From positions 1,443,944 through 1,482,165 of the forward strand of contig BFEA01000022.1 of NCBI GenBank assembly GCA_003427395.1: a DNA stretch of 38,222 nt. The letters are read 5' to 3'. Position numbers and translations under genes: made by a program. Position 1 is the first letter of the stretch. The number at the start of each line of letters is the position of its first letter. Below, one piece after another: positions 1-7,870 of this stretch. The notes under the pieces were generated by a model. The model was not told the origin of the DNA and searched no databases. It saw nothing but the letters and a program-made list of their open reading frames with translations. Source of the DNA: Chara braunii (taxonomy: Eukaryota; Streptophyta; Charophyceae; Charales; Characeae).

Positions 1-180
1 TGACAATGAGAGACTAGACTAGTGGAAGCACATGCACAAAGGGGAGGAGATCGACTAAGTAAAGATCCGGAACATCACATCAAACATGAACTTGATAATG
101 AGAGACTAGACTAATGGAAGGCACATGCACAAGGAGAAGAGATCAACTAAGTAAAGATCCGGAACATCACATCCAACTTG
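1..180. repeat. 92-bp tandem direct repeat (about two copies)
   Basis: The block containing AATGAGAGACTAGACTA and AAGATCCGGAACATCACATC occurs twice, offset by 92 bp (AATGAG at 5 and 97), with several substitutions and small indels. It directly abuts the truncated 5' side of the Ty3-A pol remnant. The array may begin before the window. No coding potential is seen. Confidence 0.8.
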
Positions 181-189
181 AACTTAACA

Positions 190-1603
190 ACTAAGAAAAC
201 AAGAAGACTTCTGTTGGTCAATGGCTTGCTGTTTCTTAAGAAGGAAGGGAATAAACGATTGCGTGTTCCAAATAGCGAGTCTTTGCGTAGTTTGTTTTTA
301 GGTGAGTGCCATGATGCCACCGGCCATTTTGGGTATAAGAAGACCGCAGCCAATCTGCTGCAGCGGTTCTGGTGGCCCACGATGATGCGAGACGCCCAGC
401 TGTACGTGGAGACTTGTCAAGTTTGTCAAAGGGACAAGCCACGTACTTAGGCTCCTCTTGGGCTTTTGAAGCCCCTTCCGATTCCGGAACGGCCATACTC
501 TAATCACTAGCAAGAGCGGGATGCGTCACATCTTCGTCATCGTGGATAGATTTAGTAAGTATGCGAGGTTAGTAGCCATGCCGGAAACAGCAAAGACGGA
601 GTATGTGATTCGATTGTTCAAAGAGAACTGGGTTAGGGACTTTGGTCTACCGAAGTCTATTGTCAGCGACAGGGATGTTTGTTTTACCAGCGAGTTGTGG
701 AAGGCCGCTGCTGCATAGCAGGGCACTCAGTTGCAGATGACTTTTGGGAATCACCCAGAGGCCAACGGCCAGGCCGAGCAACTGAACCGCGCAGTACAAC
801 ACCTGTTGAGGCATTACATCAAGCCCAACCAGGTGGACTGGGATGAGAAGCTTGCACTCATCGCCAGTCTGTATAACAATGCGGTACACAGTGCCACCGG
901 GGTGAGCCCGAACAGTTTGCTACTGACTTTCAAGCCTAGACTACCCCTGGATTTTCTCCTTCCTGAGAATCAGTCGACTGCTGCACCAGGTACATTAGAG
1001 TTTGCTTACCGCTATGAACAGAAGATGCAGCAGGCTGTAGAACAGATGCAGAAGGCTCAGGCTGCAATGATAGAGTCTGAGAATAGACACTGCCGACCTT
1101 CTACATTCCAAGTTGGGGATAGGGTCTGGGTTAAATCTTCAGAACTGGGATAGGAGCACGGGATCTCCCGCAAACTCATGCCCCAGTACTTTGGACCCTG
1201 GGAAGTCTTGGACATCGTTGGGACAGATCCGGATGGGCGATCTTATGTTATCCGGATCCCTGGTCATCTCCGTACTTACCCAGTCTTTCACGCATCCAAG
1301 CTGGCACCTTTCAAAGAGACTGATCAGTTTCCATCTCGTCGCTCAATGCTGCCCCCAACCATGGACGGAGAGGTGGACATCGATGACATCGTGGATCACA
1401 GAGAGCTGCCGGTATCAAGACCAGCAGGCAGGGGACGTCCTCTGAAACCGAAGCTGCAGTACCGCATTCGGTTCCGGCATCACACTGATCCGAAGGAGGA
1501 CCGCTGGTTCACCAGGGAAGAACTCATGCAGACCGCTCCTCAAGTTGTAGCCCAATACGAGAGATCTCTGCCGAAGGGAAAGCGCCCCATGCTTGAAGAC
1601 TGA
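190..1603 (+). pseudogene. Ty3-A pol 3' end: integrase plus chromodomain (degenerate)
   Basis: The 3' end of a Ty3/gypsy polyprotein. Frame 1 (to 450) encodes the HHCC zinc-binding domain: ECHDATGHFGYKKTAAN, then CQVCQRDK. After a stop at 448-450 and a deletion near 490-510, frame 2 (521-1603) carries the DDE core: VIVDRFSKY (first Asp), VSDRDVCF (second Asp), and the Glu in NGQAEQ. TAG stops interrupt it at 716-718 and 1151-1153. The C-terminus has an SH3-like part (VGDRVWVKSSELG, PQYFGPWE) and a chromodomain-like segment ending DRWFTREELMQTAPQ. In this superfamily integrase inserts the cDNA and the chromodomain directs it to modified histones. All three catalytic residues survive, but the reading frame is broken. 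Confidence 0.92.
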
Positions 1604-1627
1604 GCTTCTCAGAGGACTGTTGAAGCT

Positions 1628-1640
1628 AAGGAGGAGGGAA
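1628..1640 (+). promoter_or_regulatory. Polypurine tract (PPT) of Ty3-A
   Basis: A purine run AAGGAGGAGGGAA lies immediately before the LTR start TGCGAGG. The same motif in the same place occurs in Ty3-D (34478-34490) and, slightly changed, in Ty3-B on the minus strand. PPTs prime plus-strand cDNA synthesis. Confidence 0.8.
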
Positions 1641-1819
1641 TGCGAGGCCACTGCCTCTATGAGCCCCACAAGGCCCCATTTTGCAGCCCGTCGGCCGCCC
1701 GAAGTGAAGGCAGGCTCGACGAGGCCCTCAGGGCCCTTTTCTGGCCACCACGCAACTCAGGGAAATTCAGGCAGTTGCGGAGCGCCAGTTGGTTGAGTGA
1801 ACCCAGGCCCTGGGCCGCC

Positions 1820-2013
1820 TGTGTGAATGAATGTGAAGCAGGCCCTGGGCTGGATACGGGTACTGGGCCAAACACAGGCCAAAGGCAGTTGGGCACATGC
1901 AACCACCTCAGGCCGTCTGTGTGAATGTATGTGAAGCAGGCCCTGGGCTGGATACGGGTACTGGGCCAAACACAGGCCAAAGGCAGTTGGGCACATGCAA
2001 CCACCTCAGGCCC
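1820..2013. repeat. 98-bp tandem duplication inside the Ty3-A LTR
   Basis: Two nearly identical units, 1820-1917 and 1918-2013, each start TGTGTGAATG and contain GGATACGGGTACTGGGCC and TTGGGCACATGCAACC. It lies in the GC-rich part of the LTR. Confidence 0.9.
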
Positions 2014-2279
2014 AAGGCCTGTTCTCGTCGTGCTGCCTCAGGCTACCGGGGCCTACATGAAGCTTCCTGGGACTGGACGCAGGCAGGCCACTTCGATATA
2101 GCAAAGGGCCTGCCTCCTCGTTCGGCATTCGGGTGCTGGCTGCATGCTGCGCAAGCGCTGCTGTGCTATTTGCTGGCTGGCGCCTACGCTCTCACGGGCG
2201 AGCAGGGAAGGAGCACGCAGCCATAGCCGAGCTGCGCTGCTGTAAGCTGGGTGAAGCGCAGGGTGGTCCTTGGGTGCTA

Positions 2280-2384
2280 CAGTCTTCCCCCGAATACAAT
2301 GTACGGTCATTATAGCTGAATTTGGTGTATCTTTCAGTCTAAATTCAGTTATAATGACCGTACGTTGTATTCAGGGGAAGACTG
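2280..2384. mobile_element. 105-bp foldback MITE (Tc1/mariner-like) in the Ty3-A LTR
   Basis: Terminal inverted repeats starting CAGTCTTCCCC span roughly 2280-2323 and 2341-2384, with three mismatches, around a loop of about 17 nt. The whole is flanked by TA at 2278-2279 and 2385-2386. The matching Ty3-B LTR position (around 8332-8350, reverse complement) reads GGTGC-AA-GTGGCAT, an empty site with TA changed to AA. TA duplication plus CAGT-type termini is typical of Tc1/mariner MITEs. There is no coding capacity. Confidence 0.87.
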
Positions 2385-2762
2385 TAGTGGCATCTGTGCG
2401 TTGGGGAACGAGGTTGTGAGTGTGGCGACAGACATACCTGGTGCTGGAACCATGCGACATTGGTCGCCATATGCTCGTACTTCGGGAAAGCTGTTGACGT
2501 CATCTTTCGGCATCGTAGTATAGGCTAGATAGGATCTGCCACATGTAGTCTGGGTGCCGAGCACCAGATAGGATATCAACTCTGGTTCTTCGTTGATGAT
2601 GATGGGACTTATTCAGCATTGTCAATTATGAACTCTTGGTGTGTTATTATTTGGTGAATCTCGTGATGCAATTCTGCTGTTGGTTCGAGGTCAAGACTAT
2701 CTGGACTCGTATATATGATGCTGTTTGATTGCTGAAGTTCGCTATTGCTCATCTTCCTTGCA

Positions 2763-3256
2763 TTTGCTTATGTACATCTTCTTCTTCTTCTTCCAGTCTG
2801 ATTTCTTCATCTTCCTTTGCCTATTTCTCTTTCCAAGTTCGCCATTTCAGTTGCAATTGAACAGTGTTGTGTTTCTTTGAGTTATTGTACTTCAAGTTAG
2901 CCAGGATTATAGCCCTAATTCCAAGAGGTTTTGAGTCATTATTACCTCAGATTGGGGTTGGAGTGAAGGATTAGGGTTGGCGAAATGAGGGGATCAGTGA
3001 GACGGAGCAATGAGAGTGAGTTGAGAACTGTGGAAGTCACTCTGGCATGAGGACCTCCAGAAGGACAATTTTGATCAATAATGCTTCATCTTCAGTTGGC
3101 AAGCAGAAGTTGGAGGAAAATTACTACAACATTCGGACTACTCAAGTTGGTTTTTGTTTTGATTGCAATATCAAGTCAATCTGTTCCAAAAATTTAGGAT
3201 TCAATAATTTCATCTCAGAGATCCAGCGTTGTTGAAATTTAGCATCTTTGTAAAGC
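2763..3256. other. No recognised gene
   Basis: Downstream flank of the Ty3-A LTR. It has CTT-rich pyrimidine stretches near 2776-2800 and short open frames, the longest about 60 codons. I see no domain, RNA gene or repeat partner elsewhere in the window. Confidence 0.5.
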
Positions 3257-3283
3257 AACATTGTCTTTCTTCAGGACATCCGT

Positions 3284-3315
<32 letters not shown>

Positions 3316-3369
3316 GGCCCCTGCACAAGAATAAAAAAAAAAAAAAAAAAAAAAAACATAGTCTTTCTT
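3257..3369. repeat. Target-site duplication flanking the U6 retropseudogene
   Basis: 15-bp direct repeats at 3257-3271 and 3355-3369 agree at 14 of 15 positions. The right copy overlaps the last As of the tail, as is usual for target-primed insertions. Confidence 0.85.
3272..3356 (+). pseudogene. U6 snRNA retropseudogene with poly(A) tail and TSD
   Basis: From GGACATCCG (3274) to CACAAG (3329) this matches plant U6 snRNA, including the ACAGAGA box (3299-3305) and the following AGC. About the first 8 nt of U6 and everything after CACAAG are missing; a run of about 24 A (3333-3356) follows instead. AACATTGTCTTTCTT (3257-3271) and AACATAGTCTTTCTT (3355-3369) flank it as a 15-bp target-site duplication with one mismatch. 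Poly(A) plus long TSD is the hallmark of LINE-mediated retrotransposition in trans. It cannot give a functional U6. Confidence 0.92.
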
Positions 3370-5045
3370 AGCGTACTTTCAACAGGAATATATGGCAAGT
3401 CTAGGCAAGAGCATCCGAAGAAACTTCCTTGAGTTCTTCTGTTCATAAGACCCTTTTGCGCTAATAAAATAATAGTTCATACTTGGTTCCTACTAGACTT
3501 CTATGACTTTCATGAGAAGCGGAGGTGACATTCGTAGACCGACTTGGTTCTAGTACACCATAGGGTTAGGAAAGTCCTATTTAGGGGAAAAAAGGATAAT
3601 GCGGCGGGATGAGTGAGGGGTGGAGTCGTACCGACCTCAAGGGTGACTCATCTGGCTCAGGTAGGAGCGCCTGATACCAATGGATGCCCCTGGTCGTATG
3701 GTTGCATGGATGACATGAAAGTTGATGTTTGTGTCTGTACATGAGCATAGAAAAGTCAGAAACACAGAGAAAAACTGCAGAATCTCTGGCAGTCACAGAG
3801 TGAAATTTGCAGTGGTCATGCCAATTGTCAGACACTTGAATTGATATTTGTTTGGGTACTGGTAGCTTTGTCTTTATTTGCTGTCATCTTATGTCCGAAG
3901 TGCAATCATAGGAAACTGACTGATGAAGATGGCGTGAATGTGTCTTGGGACTGCACGGTCTTACATGTATGTTCGTTGATTGTGAAGGTTGAGCTTCTGG
4001 TCCTTTGCGAGGTGGTTCAGCGGCTGCGTGACTTATTTGCACTCTTCGACCGTCCACTGGTAGGCAATAACTCATAGTCACATCTCTCGAATCATCTGCT
4101 GTATGGTCGATTGTACCACTCTTGTGTTCATCAAGGAGGATTCTTTTCAGCAAGTCAGTTCCCACCAACCGGCTTGATCCTACACAGACATATCTTGGTT
4201 TCCATGAGATTATCCATTGCATATTCAATCAATTCAATTCAAATAAACAGGTTAGGACTTTCCCGCATACAGTGGGCTCGACCGAACCAACCGGATTGGA
4301 ATGGGAACCGTGGAAAGTTCCTCTCAGCCTACCAAATTTAAAATTAAAAAAAAGAGTGAAAAGACTGCTCTTGGCTTTTTGCATGATCCACTGGCATTGT
4401 GGCCCCTATTGAGTCTTTGCCTGGCCGTCATGCCATGAGCTATGCTTTATGTGTGGGGGGTTGTCATGCAATAAACAAAAAAGAAGAAGAAAAGACATGA
4501 CTGTGCCAGACCTGACTCGTCTCGTGGTTGAACCCCAACAGTCCGCTCAGGATGCATTTGATTGATTGATATTGATGTACCACATCACCAAAGATGTCGG
4601 GCTGAGAGGGGAGGATGGGGGGACAGTGAGCGGATCGGGGAGAGAGGAGAGGAGCATTGGGAGGAAGACGACCAAAGAGTATAAAGAAACAAGAAGAACG
4701 AAGACAAGCAATGTAACATAAGAAAGAAGAGAGGAGAGAATAACAACAAAGGAGTGAGGAAAAAAGAACGTGGAAAAGGAATATGAAGAAGACGAAGGAA
4801 GTATAGAGGCAGCGGAACAAAAAGGAATAAAAAGAAGAAAGACGCACTAGAGGGAAAAGGAAGAATGGAGAATCATGGACACTACTGGGAAGAGAGAAGG
4901 GGAATAGGGTGTGGGTAGGAGAAGGTACATAGCAAACAAAACATTTGTGGGAGGACCTGAAACAAAGGTGGAAAACAGAAGGGGATCTCAGATCAATGCT
5001 AAGGGGACACCACAATCTGTAGAGAAATCTGTAAGAACTAATCGT
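3370..5045. other. No recognised gene; purine-rich stretch at 4610-4910
   Basis: Short open frames only. The long minus-strand open frame over 4464-5051 is low-complexity (Ser/Phe/Leu-rich) and opposite an A/G-rich strand (GAAGAA, AGAGGAG repeats), so I treat it as composition-driven. The part from 4911 is open in the frame that meets the U6-18S insertion and may belong to the LINE remnant downstream. Confidence 0.45.
3665..3679 (-). promoter_or_regulatory. Possible tRNA-iMet primer binding site (weak)
   Basis: The minus strand reads TGGTATCAGGCGCTC, close to the TGGTATCAGAGC primer site of many plant LTR elements. If real, an LTR should end just above 3680, but I see no partner LTR or gag/pol in this orientation. 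It may be a chance match or a remnant. Confidence 0.25.
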
Positions 5046-5062
5046 AAGCATACCGATAGCGC

Positions 5063-5165
5063 GTCCTCCGGGACATCCGTTAAAATTGGAACGGTACAGA
5101 GAAGATTAGCATGGCCCCTGCACAAGGATGACACGCATAAATCGAGAAATGGTCCAAATTTTTTT
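5063..5165 (+). ncRNA. U6: U6 snRNA sequence (5' part of chimera)
   Basis: It starts with GTCC-TCCG-GGAC, a 4-bp hairpin with a UCCG loop like the U6 5' stem-loop. Then come ACATCCGTTAAAATTGG, the ACAGAGA box (5096-5102), the AGC triad (5108-5110), the CACAAGGATGACACGC region, and a 3' end AATGGTCCAAA followed by seven T. U6 is the catalytic RNA of the spliceosome, made by Pol III. No TATA box at -25 to -30 and no plant upstream sequence element (RTCCCACATCG) is visible, and a TSD lies directly upstream. I therefore take it as a retrocopy rather than an active gene, although its transcribed part is complete. Confidence 0.9.
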
Positions 5166-5213
5166 GAGGCAATAACAGGTCTGTGATGCCCTTAGATGTT
5201 CTGGGCCGCACGC
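5163..5213 (+). pseudogene. 18S rRNA internal fragment (about 51 nt)
   Basis: GAGGCAATAACAGGTCTGTG, then ATGCCCTTAGATGTTC and TGGGCCGCACGC match the highly conserved 3' domain of small-subunit rRNA. In rRNA this is preceded by TTT, so the junction with the U6 T-tail has T-run microhomology. After GCACGC the rRNA match stops and a CA repeat begins. It is a captured RNA piece, not a ribosomal gene. Confidence 0.88.
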
Positions 5214-5267
5214 ACACACACGCACACACACACACAAAAAAAAAAAAAAGCAAGCGTACCGATAGTG

Positions 5268-6315
5268 TGGAGGTCACTGTTAAAAAAGTCCATATCCTAG
5301 GAGAAACGAGACTGGGCGACACTCAAGGATCAAGTAACCCCATCAGTGGCAATCAAATATATTCAGCAATCAAGGATAGACCACAATGCAGCAAGCATCG
5401 AGGTACATGAATTAGAAAGCCCAGGCAAATCCGTAGCAGGAGTGAGAAAGGAAGCACTGATAAGGCTGGATTTCAACACACCAGACCTTAGGGGAAAGTC
5501 AGAGAATTCAGGTATGGTCAAGAGCAGGTAATGCGCAGGAGACTAGTGGACGAGGGACCATTATGGCTGTTTGGACCAGATGAGGACATAAAGGAATTGT
5601 AAGTAGACCCGGCAGAATGGGGATGGTATGAGGACAGAAGTCAGGCCAAGGCCAAATAATGGATGGTGTTGCATGAGTTCACTGTGAAAAAGGGCTATAA
5701 GACTACGTGCAAAGCCAAGATCCCTTAGTCTAAAGCCAAGATCCCTCTGCAGACAATAGACCTTCCTGGCTACAAGCACTCTCATGGACTTACTATGCAT
5801 CTATTAGACCACAAAGAGTAATAGAGTGGCTAATAATAATGTACATGGCGGTTCCAGTCAATGTATGGTTGGATAAAAGACGCAGAGAGAAGGACAGAAC
5901 GGAGGAATCCTGACAGTGCGTAATGTGCCTAGAGAAACAGGTAGAAACTTTAAATCACTGCCTCCTGGACTGCCAACATGCGCAGAACCTTTGGGTCCGA
6001 TGCAGAAATGTATGGAATAGCTTATCCTCTGTCGAGTATCCAAGTAACATATTCTACCTGCTAACGGCAGTAGATGGAGAGCGCCTGATCTTGCAGTAAG
6101 ATGAAGAGCTTTCAGAATTCCGTAGGAAAACCACCTTGTGCCACTTGTGGGTGATTTGGAGAGCCAGGTGCAGTGGAACAGTGGGTAAAACGAGAATTCC
6201 AGAGCACGAGTCATGGGCAGAAGCAAAGGAGCTTATGGAAACAGAGATTAGAGTAGACTGGAAACGTACGCTATCAGGGATAGACACAGAACTGGACAGC
6301 AGAAAAAGGGCCTAG
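5268..6315 (+). pseudogene. LINE remnant: 3' part of ORF2 with RT zinc-binding domain
   Basis: Several short frames read like the C-terminal part of a plant-type LINE polyprotein: EWGWYED, FTVKKGYK (zf-RVT entry region, near 5630-5710), then in frame 1 CVMCLEKQVETLNHCLLDC (5917-5973) and LCHLWVIWRARC. The Cx2C...ETxxH...C pattern is the zf-RVT domain found just after reverse transcriptase in non-LTR elements. Stops interrupt it (5911, near 6097 and others); the frame ends with TAG at 6313-6315. The endonuclease and RT cores are absent or unrecognisable. The U6-18S chimera interrupts open sequence directly upstream (4911-5062), which may be the same element. Confidence 0.72.
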
Positions 6316-7245
6316 CTTTGACAGTGCTTCGAGGAAACTTGGTTGAAAGGGGGTGTGTGATCACGCAACTATCTACGGTTCCACAGAGAGAACAGAGATG
6401 CTACAAGATAACAAACAGTGCATGGATACAGAGTAAGGAGAAGGGGGATGAAATGGACACAGGTCAGGTAACTCACAAATCCCAAGAGAACAGGGGATTT
6501 TTATTTTTATTTTTTTTCCAGAAAACCTCCGCGTTTTTACTAGGGGGGTTGACAAAAGCAGCCCCTCCTAGTAGTCGGGTCAGGTGCTCTGATCTATTAG
6601 TGGGGAGCAGCACTGACTGGAAAGCGAGTGCTGGAAACCGGGTCTAGCATCCCAAGATATATCACGTCAACTTGCGCTTAAACAATAGAGAAAACCATCG
6701 GAGGCATTGCCCGACTATGGGTGGGAGGACCACATGGATTGGAGCCTGAGACCCGGGGGGGGGCCCAGGGCCCAGGCCCAATCCATGTGACCCCCCGCCC
6801 TTAGCATCCTTACAGAATGCACCGAATACAAGGATGTGTGGAACCTCCACACTCCTTCAATTGGCTACAGATCAGACCGACGCATCAGACATCTCCTGAT
6901 TGGCTGATTCGTCCAAAGGCCACCAGGCAGGAGGGGGGGAGAGCAGCCTCCAAAGAGGTCCCCTCACCCCCCCACTTCAAGTGCAGTCCTGCAGGGGTTC
7001 CACAATAGACATTGGATATCGAGGGAAGGGATCCAGGAAGTCCAATGGGGGTCTCAGAGGAACACTGGGGTCAACCATTGTCCAGTCGTGCAAGCGAAGC
7101 TGGTAACTCTAGCACACCCATGCCCTGGCCTGTCTTCTTCCCTCCCTTCTTGTTGTACCATATCCGCTGACCAGGTTACCTCTGCCACCCAGCTCCCCCT
7201 CTTTCCTCCCAACCATAAGTCCGATCGTCTCCAATTTCCCCGTGA
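6316..7245. other. No recognised gene; one GC-rich hairpin at about 6731-6793
   Basis: Sequence after the LINE stop, with a T-rich tract near 6498-6520. CACATGGATTGG and its complement CCAATCCATGTG flank a GC-rich core holding a run of nine G, forming a possible hairpin. No coding, RNA gene or LTR signature is seen. Confidence 0.45.
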
Positions 7246-7318
7246 GCCCACGTAGCTCAGGTGGTAGAGCATTCCCTTGGTAAGGGAAAGGCCTCCGGTT
7301 CAAGTCCGGTCGTAGGCT
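7246..7318 (+). tRNA. trnT-GGU: tRNA-Thr(GGU), mitochondrial origin
   Basis: A 73-nt cloverleaf: acceptor GCCCACG / CGTAGGC (one C-A mismatch), D arm GCTC-AGGTGGTA-GAGC, anticodon arm TTCCC-TTGGTAA-GGGAA with anticodon GGT, five-nt variable loop AGGCC, and T arm TCCGG-TTCAAGT-CCGGT with one T-T mismatch at its base. No CCA is encoded. The two stem mismatches suggest decay after transfer. Its position upstream of nad7 supports mitochondrial descent. No intron. Confidence 0.85.
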
Positions 7319-7541
7319 CCGTCTTAAATTAAAAAAGATATATAGGATGAAATTCGGATATAAACCTATTATAATTACTGGAATGAATAAAGAAATTATG
7401 ATGAAAACTTCACGAGGCCCACTATAGATATTTTAATCTATTATTCAAAATCACTTTGAAAAGAAAGATAGATTCAGAATTAGATAGATACTAGGTCATT
7501 TTTATCAAGTCTATTTCATGTATAGTATCATATTTTCTTAA

Positions 7542-7736
7542 ATGACTGACTAAAACCAAACAAATAAAAAATTTGACTTTCAATTTCGGACCTCAACACC
7601 CAGCTGCTCATGGTGTTTTAAGATTAGTTTTGGAAATGAATGGAGAAGTGGTGGAACGTGCAGAACCACATATTTGTTTACTTCATAGAGGTACGGAAAA
7701 AATAATTGAATATAAAACCTATCTACAAGCTTTTTC
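7542..7736 (+). pseudogene. nad7: nad7 5' fragment (NADH dehydrogenase subunit 7), frameshifted and truncated
   Basis: Nad7 is the 49-kDa subunit of mitochondrial complex I. Residues KTKQIKN...[32 protein letters not shown] and [12 protein letters not shown] match the N-terminus of plant Nad7. The natural start is ATG at 7542, but one extra base right after it (ATGACTGACTAA) puts a stop in the start frame; the conserved protein continues in the next frame from about 7546. A usually conserved Gly after PHI is Cys here. Similarity stops after CAAGCTTT near 7735, about 63 codons in, out of roughly 390. Downstream codons resemble no Nad7 sequence. Confidence 0.9.
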
Positions 7737-7870
7737 ACAAAAACGAGAAATGATGCTGTCTATGTCCTTCCTCGTATGTGCGAGGTCTGTTTTTTCCTTG
7801 GCCACCTGCCACTGAATCCTGACCTTGGCTTCAAAATGTTGCTTGATTGTTCCGTTACTTCCCCGGTGCT

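Larger units (their letters stand above)
190..2762 (+). mobile_element. Ty3-A: 3' part of a chromodomain Ty3/gypsy retrotransposon
   Basis: In order: integrase zinc finger, integrase core, chromodomain, polypurine tract and 3' LTR. Gag, protease, RT and RNase H are absent; the 5' side is replaced by the tandem repeat at 1-180. Its sequence closely resembles Ty3-B (minus strand, 7.9-16.7 kb) and Ty3-D (26.9-35.5 kb), so the three are one family. It has in-frame stops and a deletion in pol and cannot be autonomous. Confidence 0.9.
1641..2762 (+). repeat. 3' LTR of Ty3-A (about 1.12 kb)
   Basis: It begins TGCGAGGCC right after the PPT and ends CCTTGCA, giving the TG...CA termini of LTRs. It is homologous to the Ty3-B LTRs at 7871-8896 and 15695-16709 (opposite strand); for example, the tail at about 2500-2760 matches their ends in reverse complement. 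It is longer than those copies in part because it carries a 98-bp tandem duplication (1820-2013) and a 105-bp MITE (2280-2384). It lacks the 93-bp duplication found in both Ty3-B LTRs. Confidence 0.88.
5063..5251 (+). pseudogene. Chimeric retrocopy: U6 snRNA fused to 18S rRNA fragment with poly(A)
   Basis: Three parts are joined in one orientation: a full-length-looking U6 (5063-5165), an 18S rRNA internal segment (5163-5213), and a CA repeat with poly(A) (5214-5249). AAGCATACCGATAGCG (5046-5061) and AAGCGTACCGATAGTG (5252-5267) flank the unit as a 16-bp TSD with two mismatches. The flanking reading frame (codons KHTDS / KRTDS) is continuous if the insert and one TSD copy are ignored. This structure fits template switching by a LINE reverse transcriptase from one RNA to another during insertion, a process described for U6 chimeras in mammals and fungi. 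Confidence 0.9.
7246..7736 (+). other. Mitochondrial DNA insertion (NUMT) with trnT and nad7
   Basis: A tRNA-Thr and the start of nad7 lie 223 bp apart on the same strand, joined by AT-rich sequence unlike the GC-richer DNA on either side. nad7 is mitochondrially encoded in plants and green algae. A shift in base composition, a frameshift in nad7 and its abrupt loss mid-gene indicate a decaying nuclear copy. The left edge is set at the tRNA because the AT-rich character starts there; the true edge could be slightly upstream. Confidence 0.85.

Noticed and set aside
1-180. Tandem unit with short spacing considered as a CRISPR-like array
   Set aside because: Two long adjacent units without spacers, in a eukaryotic repeat context.
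4464-5051. 195-codon minus-strand open frame rich in Ser, Phe, Leu and Cys
   Set aside because: It lies opposite a purine-rich tract, has low-complexity composition and no domain, and overlaps the U6-18S target site. Composition alone explains the lack of stops.
5063-5165. Functional U6 gene
   Set aside because: The transcribed part looks complete, but there is no TATA or USE upstream, and the flanking TSD and poly(A) show a retrocopy.
7771-7790. GTGCGAGG after the nad7 fragment as a group II intron 5' boundary
   Set aside because: nad7 similarity ends about 40 bp earlier, so no exon reaches this GTGCG motif. A chance match is likelier.
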